A stretch of DNA of 64,000 bases from Dichetophora obliterata (taxonomy: Eukaryota; Arthropoda; Insecta; Diptera; Sciomyzidae), in contig OY986438.1 of NCBI GenBank assembly GCA_963920525.1, forward strand, positions 176,633,093-176,697,092, written 5' to 3'. The position numbers and the translations under genes are program-made. This document shows positions 56,469-64,000 of the stretch, in pieces; within the stretch, counting starts at the first letter, position 1, and each line of letters begins with the position of its first letter. The notes below the pieces were generated by a model. It saw only the letters and a program-made list of their open reading frames with translations. It was not told where the DNA came from and did not search any database.

Positions 56469-58106
56469 TTAGACAATCGTCGCTTAATTTGATTCATTAA
56501 GAATCGTTCGCTTTGTAAGTAATCTTAAAGTAATTTTTCTAGTAATATAAGAAAGGCATCCTGAAATAAATCACTTGTTGTGTACAAAATAAGAAAAACT
56601 TACATGTATTTCTATAATATAAGTAGTATTTTAACTTTTATTTCTAACTTATATTTCAAAGTATTTTAACTTGTATTTCTACAAATTTAAGAAATTGCAT
56701 TTAAGAAAGAAATTTAAAAAAGAAGAATGGTGCAAGCAGAGTTGTAATCAATACAGTTTTTCTTCAAATTTTTTGGAAATTTCTCTTACATTTGCAACGA
56801 AATCAAGACGTGAGGTCGTTAAATCATGTAAAAATTAAGGAGAAACCTCTATAGAATACAGAAAACCCATGCCTATGAATTGAAGCCACAGTTTCTTAAT
56901 TTAGGGAAGCAGATTTTTTTGCGTATATAAAATAGCTGACAATTGACGTGTGAAAATGGAAGAAGCAAAAAAAAAACATTTAAGCGCACAAAAGTTTATC
57001 AAAAATTTCATATCTGTGTTTGAAATGTGTTACATGTACTCGTGTGCAGAAATTTCCACTAAATCATCCACGCATTTCACGCTTTTTTTGGCATATATAT
57101 CTATAAGGTATTATTAAAGTATAGCTATAAAAAAACTCCTTTTTTATTAATTTTTTACCTAGTATTATTAATTTTAATGATTCAAATTTTTTACATAATG
57201 AAAAATTATAAATGAGGAAATAAAAATTTTTTATTTTGTTTTATAGTTTTGTTAATTTTCTACAGGACGTTGAAGTTAGCGTGTTTAAAAAATTGTTGCA
57301 ATTCGCTTCTCGTCTCCAGCATTCACAAAGTGTCTGAAAGTAAAATATCAAAGTGCATTCTTAAGTTAAGAGTTGTAGTTGAGCACTCAACCTAAGCAAA
57401 TAAAAAAAAATAATATAAAAAAATGGCATGAGTTGAAAAGAAATTGTACAAAAAACCCCCTTTTTTTGCCGAAACTTTCATCCATACAAAAAAAATATTT
57501 TTTTTTTGGCTTTTTATCGGGCTAGTGCTTAACAGAGTCTATAAGGATCACAACGATCAAGGTTCATCGATATCGATTAAGTAGAAGTCCAGATATCTTA
57601 GAAGCCGATTCGAAAAACTTTGTTTCGAGAAAAACGCGCTTAAAGATTTAAATGTTCTTGAATGTCACGTGACATACGAATATAATATATATTATAACTT
57701 TTTTTTTATTTGATATTTTTTAAATCATTGATTTTTCTGCTGTTTCAAAGATTTTAAATTTACAATTCCTAAGGTACGCTCACAGTTAGTTGCAATTCAT
57801 AATATAATTTTCAATTGCACAGCCAAATGCACTGGATCGTGAATACCCCTAATAATAATATGCAGCAATATGCATGAGGTTCACTCTATTTTTTTTAATC
57901 GTAACAAAATGGTCAGCTATTTGTTATGGATTGTTATATAAAACCAAACAAATAATATTGCTGACTAAAATAAACCACTAATATCAGCCGTTTGAATGGT
58001 ATACCTCATGAAAGTAGAAATTTAAAAATAACGTGTACTGAAAAATTTCCTATGGAAGGTGGGTGTGGCACATAATATAGTTTTTTGTTATTCTACACAT
58101 ATATTA

Positions 58107-58700
58107 GCTGCATTCCCGTGGTCGTTGATCTAGAGCATGGTTTTTTTTTGTTCTCAAAGCAAAATTTAGAACCAGCTCTTTTTTGGCTCTCTTTGAACAT
58201 TTCATTATTATTGTTATTGGCCGCATTCAGCGGAGTAAACAGTTATCAACTGTTGTGTAAAAATTCCCTGAATATGGTACAATTATGAGAGCGCTCACTA
58301 AAACTGGTAGCGAATGCCATTTAATCAAGCGAAAAATTCTTTGTTACATGAGCACAACTGTTGAGTGTTGAGATGCTGCTACCGACGCTATTAAATTAAT
58401 AAACACAAAAAGAACGTAGCAAATTTGAGTGAGAACCTTTGCAATTAAATTATTTACATAATTTAATAATTAAATTAAATAATTTACAGCTTTTCTGACG
58501 TTTAGAGCAACAACATATTCAGAGAAAAATATCGCTTACTAAGGTATCGCTACCATAACAGTTCACAACAGTTGACTCCGCTGAATGCAGCCATTGTTAT
58601 TCAAGCAGCTCTTTCAAGACAGTGATTACAAATTGTTATAAAGTTGAACTCAAGTTGTTCCACTGAGATTTGATATGATCTATTGCCACGGGAATGCAGC
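58107..58700. mobile_element. MITE of the GCTGCRTTCC family, copy 2
   Basis: GCTGCATTCCCGTGG at 58107 is exactly matched in inverse at 58700, with TA on both sides (58105-58106, 58701-58702). It shares its end type with 18609-19252. A further element (58219-58592) is nested in it. Frames here (58085-58288 and 58713-58901) cross repeats and are not genes. Confidence 0.72.
58219..58592. mobile_element. nested MITE with 9-bp duplication ATTGTTATT
   Basis: GGCCGCATTCAGCGGAGT at 58219 faces GGCTGCATTCAGCGGAGT read inward from 58592; both then carry AACTGTTGTG-type words. Direct repeats ATTGTTATT lie outside (58210-58218 and 58593-58601). The 9-bp duplication suggests a Mutator-like MITE. Its right half is closely related, in inverse, to 18760-18910. 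Confidence 0.75.
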
Positions 58701-59179
58701 TATTGAAGAGATTTGGTGGAGTGGTTTTATATCCTTTTTAGGCCTGGATGCATCGATTGTGCGCTAAGTTTTAGTTCCAATATCTTTACTTCTATTTCAC
58801 GAATGTTAAACAATTTTACAAGCACCAATTGCGCTGATTATTTTTTATGTTCGCCTTTCATAGTGTTTCGCGGTTCGTTATTTCTGGACTGCTTAGACTG
58901 ACAAAATGACAAAAAAAAAAAAAATAAAAATAAAAAAAAGTGATTGCTTTAAAATGCTTTCTTCCTTACAGACCAAAGTTGTAGCTCAATTGAAGTGATC
59001 AATGGCTCAAAATTTCAAGTTTGAACTCTACTTTAATAAATACTAATCAAATTAAATGTTTTGTTAAAAAAATTTACTGTTGAGCATTATGCTCCGGCTT
59101 AACATACAAAATTGAACAAATTCACGTTTTCAAAAATACCTCGATCTAATCTAATACCTCCACTAAACGTTAAGTGTAT

Positions 59180-59550
59180 AGTTAAGATTAAAACTTATTT
59201 GTAGAATTGAAAGCGAAATTTAAAGAGATTTAATCGTTTTCATTAAGCCACTTTGTATTGGAGGTAGGCAAAAAAAATTTTTTTTTACTAAATTCCAAAC
59301 GAAGTGCATATTTAAGATTACAACTTATTAGCCAAATGGAAAGTGGAATTTAAAGAGCTTTACTATTTTCCATAATATTTTTGCATGAGAAGTAGGCGTA
59401 AATTTCACTTGATTTGTTTGACATTCATACCCAGAGTGCCTATGCAATATTAAAACTCATGTGTAAAATATCAGGTACGCACATTAATTGTTGTGGAATG
59501 TTAAGAGATTTTACCGTATTGAAAAAGTCAGTTTGTTTGGGAAGTAGGTT
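59180..59550. repeat. three diverged units with a 130-145 bp period
   Basis: Three stretches (about 59180-59275, 59308-59397 and 59451-59550) repeat the order TTAAGATTA, ACTTAT, GAAAGYGRAATTTAAAGAG, TTT, and GGAGGTAGG or GAAGTAGG. The units are diverged. There is no coding signal. A perfect 20-bp palindrome, ATCACGACTGCAGTCGTGAT, follows at 59640-59659. Confidence 0.55.
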
Positions 59551-59659
59551 TGATCTTTTCCAATTTGGCTCATTATCGAACTTGATCTTTATGTTTCGTA
59601 TAGAATTTAAATTCCGAATTTTACTATTATAGCATTGAAATCACGACTGCAGTCGTGAT

Positions 59660-61677
59660 GACAGACAGATGGAAAGAAGAACATTAAGATCTAATGCTGA
59701 TCAAGAATATGTATAATTTTTCAGTTATTATTTTTGGCGTTAAAAACGGAGTAACAAATTTAATAAAACTCTTACGTGTGGGGGCATCACTGTAGCCAAT
59801 CAAGATCCTTCATAACTATATTCGGAAAGTGTATATATAATTAAACTAAACCGCAAAGATGCTAGGGGCAGCATTCACTTTGGTTTTTTATTTGATGATG
59901 CGCTTTTGGTTGATTTTCAATTAATTAAATTTTGTATAAAAAAGTTCCATATTCACGATATAAATACGATACACCAATAAATTCTTAAAATTAAAACCCT
60001 CTCCATGGAAAATTTTGGCTACGGCCCTGGTCTATTAAAACCTACAATAATCAACTCTTATTTTTTTCTTTAATATACACAACATTGTACGTAATAAAAA
60101 TAAAAATAAGTTTAAAATAAATAAAATGGCGAAAAATCACAGAGCGCAGTTTTCGCAAGTTTTTTCAAGTATTTATGAAGCCTTGACACGAAAGCCGCCG
60201 TCCGCAGCACCGCCTGATCGAAATAAGAACTCGCTCATTGGTTGCTTGCATGGCAGCTGAAAATGTTACAACAATAAATGTGCAGACAGAAGCGTCCAAG
60301 CAGGACAATATATTCCACGCTGTCTGTGCATATAAATCGTTTTCAACTCTTGCCCTCTAAGAATATTTGTTTATTTTTTTTTAGTGCTGCATGGATTGAA
60401 ATAAATTTAGCTGCTCTACCTTTTAAATTGGTTGAGTTGCAATTCAGCTGTAGCCACTTAACGAATTGACCTTATTTTGTGGCGCTGTAACAACCTAGCC
60501 ACAATCACAACCTTTAAACCATGAAAGCGAGTTGTTGGTTTTCTTTTTTTTTTATTTTCAACCCGACCCGGACAACCCCAACCTTCTACAATAGAGCACC
60601 GGAATTAGCATAAAACTCAATCGCCTACTATTTTCCGGCGCGACATATAAATTGTATGTTGGTTTTTTTGTTCGCTTTTTTCTGACTGACCCTAAACAGC
60701 TGCTGAGCGGAGTGTGGAGAAACACTTCTTATTGTGACGTTAAAATAGCTCGTTTTTTGAGCCAACAGCTTAAATTTGCGCTTGCTACATGCTTTATGTT
60801 TTTATTTTTCTGCCCCATCTTCGTGCTGAACTGTATTAATTTTTGCAGAACGTGTGCATTATTTTTTGATTTTGACCAACTTGACTTGGTTTTCAACCGA
60901 CAACTTCTTTGCTAAAATCACTCACCCATACACACGCCAACTTACATTTCCATATCAACATTTTTGCACACACATATACACTCTTACCGACTTATGTAGT
61001 TCTATCAGGCTGTCCGCCATGCGCTTTTATTTGATGGTGGCAAAAATGCTGTTTTTTATTAATTATAGCTTCCTTTGTACACGGAACCGCTTTGTAATTT
61101 CGAGTCCGGTACCACCGCCAAAATCAACTTTATTATACAAATTTTATGTATGTATAGTATATAGTTTGGTTTTCTTCTCGTTTTTTTAAACTCTTTAAAC
61201 ATGCACGTCAAGGCAGAACCGTTAAATGGGTAGGAAAACACTTTGCTGCCATATATTTTAGCGGACTGTGATTAGTTTGTCAGATGAGCGCATTTTTTTT
61301 TTAAGAATAGGCTAACTTAAGCTGAATTTGTACTACAACTTTTTTAAATATAATAGAAATAAAGATACTGCAAAAAATAAATTAAGATGTAGTGACAAGC
61401 TATAAAACGCATTGGTTTATTATTTGCTTACGCCGAACAGTGGAACAAAGAATAACAGTTCAACCAACTCTGATTGAGGTAATGGAACAAGTTTGCTTTT
61501 AAATGTTCGTTTTTGAATTACACGGTGTAACAAAACATCAAGTGGAGGTTGTTAGTATGGTAGAGAATATCATAACTTCATACTAAGGTTTTCTAATTTT
61601 TAGATTTTTTTGATTGCGTTTTTGTTAGATTTGCGTATACATTGCTTTATATCTCTGCTAAATTATATCGTCTATAC
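59660..61677. other. ETS intron 4, mainly unique DNA
   Basis: No gene recognised. The part 60120-61130 is less AT-rich, with CAC words and T runs, and looks like unique host sequence. The frames at 60278-60469, 60652-60915 and 60854-61189 are leucine/phenylalanine-rich with no family features and no splice context that I trust. Confidence 0.4.
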
Positions 61678-62644
61678 TAGAGTAGAGGGGGGTAATGTCG
61701 TGCACTCAACTTTAAAGTGCTCGTAAAGCCGTACATGACAAGCGAATACAACGAGTAAGCATCCGATCGAAAGATAATTTGGTTGGTAACATTTATGTGT
61801 AACAATATTCGTGTAGCATGAAATCGTGTTAGTAGAAATTAAAAAAAAAAATGTGCACGACATTACCCCCCTCAAAATTTGTGGGGTAATGTCGTGCATT
61901 GTATTGTAAAGGTATCAGAATGTGTGAAAAATGATAGGTAGTGGCTCGATTCAAGAAGATATAGCATTATTGTTTATTTATTTATTATTGTTAATTATAA
62001 GGCAATATGCACAAGTCCGAAATATGATCAAAAAATACAATTTTCTGAAAAGAAAAGTGAAAATAGGCAATTTGCTATATGAAACACGGAAAGAAAAACA
62101 ATATTTTTTCAAAAAGTGCTTGACATTGAGAAAAAATTTTGGAAAATTTTATTTTGATTGTAGCGTTTTGTTATGGCTTCACGACTCCCTTGGTACACTA
62201 GGGCGACCGCGTTTCCTTCCCTTTTCTTTTCTGTATAGTGCACGACATTGCCCCACATCAAATGCACGACATTGCCCCAAAGGTCGTTTTCAAGGTTGAC
62301 TTCGACAAATCGGTAAAGAACAAAAATTTTTTCGATCACAATACATCTTTTTTTTCGGCGGAAAATTTGCTTTAAGAAAACACTTACCTGGTTTATTTTC
62401 CTGCGAGACAAATAATTTTTCTGATCCGATAAAAAAACACTTTCGTCGTCCCGAGAACGTGCGATTTTTAAAAAACGTCGCACATATTGCCCTTACACAT
62501 GGATATTGCTAGTATTGTATGCATGAGCTCTGTAGGTTAGTAGGCCCATACCTTACCAACGGCTGGTATATCATTCAATTTTTTATGCTAAAAAAGCCAG
62601 TGCACGACATTACCCCCTGCACGACATTACCCCCTTCTACTCTA
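61678..62644. mobile_element. element with seven copies of GGGGTAATGTCGTGCA
   Basis: Inverted ends: TAGAGTAGAGGGGGGTAATG at 61678 against TAGAGTAGAAGGGGGTAATG read inward from 62644. The word GGGGTAATGTCGTGCA (or GGGGCAATGTCGTGCA) occurs at 61689-61704, 61854-61869 (inverse), 61883-61898, 62239-62254 (inverse), 62263-62278 (inverse), 62601-62616 (inverse) and 62618-62633 (inverse). The second and third form a 16-bp hairpin. Overlapping frames at 61931-62299 and 62109-62483 have no family features. Probably a MITE or foldback with subterminal repeats. Confidence 0.68.
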
Positions 62645-63189
62645 CTATATAAAAATGAAACTTTTAAAAATTGAGCATTTTTGTGTCTGCCGCTAAACTC
62701 AAGAACCGCTGAACGGATGTATGTGATATTTTCTTTATTCAGATCTTAATTGATTATAGATGGTTCATGTATACTCATAATGTTGATATATTTGATAGCG
62801 AACAAGTTATTGACTGGGAAATTGGCTTTAATTTTATTTTTTAGTGAAATTTTTACCATTTCCTGCCTAAACAGTAAATTATATCTGAAAATGATTTATG
62901 AACATATGAAAGATCTGCCCGATTCCAATAAAAAAGTCTACGCACCTACGATCAATGGTTTTGTCGTAAAATGGACCTTTTGATAAAAAATCAAATCATT
63001 TTCTTAAAAGCAGTTCGTTTGTTGATTGCCTTTGATGCTATCACTGCTTGCAGCTTTAGTTTCGTTGTTGTTGCGTGCTTCTTTATAGCTACAACAACAG
63101 CTGTGCCTTGGGATTAAAAGAGAGCAACGTAGTTTTTATTGCATTAACTTAACAAACTACGAAATAAAGCAATTATTGTGCAAATAAAA

Positions 63190-64000
63190 TTGAGTGAGTG
63201 GGCTTGAGCCCTTAGCGGCACATTTTTAGAGGCGGTAAATTTGGCAAAAACAATAGAACATTTTGTTTTTTTTTTTGCTAAGATTATTAAAACGTAGTTT
63301 AAAAAAGCTAATGGGCCAACAAAAAAAATTGACTCCGTGATATGAATGGGTCAACAAAAAAGAGTGGAGACTTTTTTACAATTTTAGATAAAATAGGCAC
63401 AGAATTGACTAAACGATTTTCCAGATAAAAAAATTTACGAAAATTATGAAGTTTTGAAATATTTAAGTAAAATAAATATACCCAAGAATGCACTTAATAG
63501 ATTAAAAACTGTTACCCTGATTATTTAAAAGACTCCTGTCTATCAGAATGCATTCATTTTCAAGAAAATATAAAAGAAAAGTTACATTCACTTCCGCGTA
63601 ACAAAGAAAAATGCACTGAAACTGAATCACCATTCATAAAAGAAATGTCGCAATAATTATGTGAAAACAGCAACTACGACCAAGAAAATATAATAATTCA
63701 GATGGCAAATATAATTCGAAATAACCAAGCTGAAATTATTTTCTCAAATTTAGACATTGCATTTCGAATGTTTTTATGCCTTTTTGCAGCAAACTGCTCT
63801 TGCGACAAATCGTTTTCAAAAAAATTAAACTGAAGGACGTTTAGTCAACGCAATTGATTTCGTTGGCATAATTTAGGACTTTGCTTCTGCAAAATCCCGA
63901 CATAAAGTTCATTCAACTATATGTATTTTAAATAAAAAGTTAGTTAAGGAATTACTAACATTTTCAGCATAAGAACATAAACTTTGTTCAACATTTGCAC
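63190..64000 (+). mobile_element. hAT-type element, end and C-terminal part, runs off the window
   Basis: A terminus-like block GAGCCCTTAGCGGCAC with GAGGCGGTAAATTTGGC at about 63208-63252 resembles ends of insect hAT elements of the ZMYM1-like type. It is followed by the broken C-terminal half of a hAT transposase. The N-terminal half is missing, so the copy is internally deleted or rearranged. Confidence 0.5.
63510..63930 (+). pseudogene. hAT transposase (ZMYM1-like), C-terminal part
   Basis: Reads YPDYLKDSCLSECIHFQENI near 63519-63580, then NIIIQMANIIRNNQAEIIFSN and LDIAFRMFLCLFAANCSCDKSFSK at about 63690-63825. The last part is the hAT dimerisation region, where the family has N/T-C-S-x-E-R-S-F-S-K-L-K. 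The usual E is D here. A frameshift follows, and DFASAKSRHK near 63875-63910 matches the usual end. Stops and shifts make it inactive. Confidence 0.62.

Larger units (their letters stand above)
55495..57850. mobile_element. 2.4-kb element of the AGGGGTATTCACGAT family
   Basis: AGGGGTATTCACGATCCAG at 55495 faces the identical 19 bases read inward from 57850. Further in, GCATTTGGCTGTGCATTTGA pairs with its complement GCACAGCCAAATGC at the right. AAT flanks both ends. The interior lacks a transposase and carries later inserts: a hAT MITE (55639-55939) and a tRNA-like element (56406-56459). It is a long non-autonomous member of the family that also includes 42502-42718. Confidence 0.72.

Noticed and set aside
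61931..62483. Overlapping 122- and 124-codon frames on opposite strands
   Set aside because: They run through copies of the 16-bp motif and show no known domain; overlap on both strands argues against coding.
61678..62644. CRISPR-like array from the 16-bp repeats
   Set aside because: Repeats face both ways, spacing is irregular and the DNA is clearly insect; no CRISPR is expected.
52248..64000. ETS DNA-binding-domain exon within the window
   Set aside because: Scanned for codons of the expected QLWQFLLELL and RRWGERK segments on the plus strand without success; it most likely lies downstream.

Overview
This is AT-rich nuclear DNA from an insect, most probably a higher fly (Diptera, Brachycera). 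It has tiny exons with canonical GT/AG splice sites far apart in huge introns, and dense nested DNA transposons and MITEs. A DD41D mariner of the rosa type, first described from Ceratitis, would fit a fruit fly (Tephritidae), but this is suggestive only. No bacterial features (operons, Shine-Dalgarno sites, CRISPR) are present.

One host gene could be recognised, on the plus strand. Four small coding exons at 10003-10084, 16532-16582, 36312-36395 and 52200-52247 join in one phase and encode an N-terminus that ends just before the DNA-binding domain of an ERG/FLI-type ETS transcription factor. The motif DPYQMFGPTSSRLASS is the family signature. The best candidate is the orthologue of Drosophila Ets65A. 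The ETS-domain exon itself is not in the window and must lie beyond 64000. Upstream of exon 1 (about 6.2-10 kb) is largely unique DNA that probably holds the leader and promoter.

Almost everything else is mobile DNA, most of it inside the introns. From left to right: a 5'-truncated non-LTR fragment (1-668); a hairpin element (681-1122); short repeat clusters (3.5-4.6 kb); a Harbinger-like MITE (5831-6228); a long-TIR DNA transposon (11146-15747) whose right arm was split by a LOA/I-type non-LTR element (12694-15437); a nested foldback cluster (17.9-22.6 kb); several large hairpins (24.2-27.9 kb); a THAP-domain, P-element-like transposon (31337-32788); MITEs at 34.4, 35.4, 38.2 and 38.9 kb; a mariner split by a 1.5-kb foldback (39.8-42.3 kb); a second long-TIR transposon with insertions in its arms (43144-47026); a piggyBac with exact TTAA sites (47083-49374); MITEs at 50.7 and 51.5 kb; a rosa-like mariner (54.1-55.3 kb); a 2.4-kb element containing an hAT MITE and a tRNA-like element (55495-57850); nested MITEs (58107-58700); an element carrying seven copies of a 16-bp motif (61678-62644); and part of a hAT transposase (63.2-64 kb).

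All four ETS exons are in phase 1 and the internal ones are multiples of three, so the gene can tolerate exon skipping. The mobile elements are mostly decayed. Their coding relics are given as pseudogenes. Coordinates of element ends come from terminal repeats and target-site duplications read by eye; family names are from motif recognition, not from database searches.
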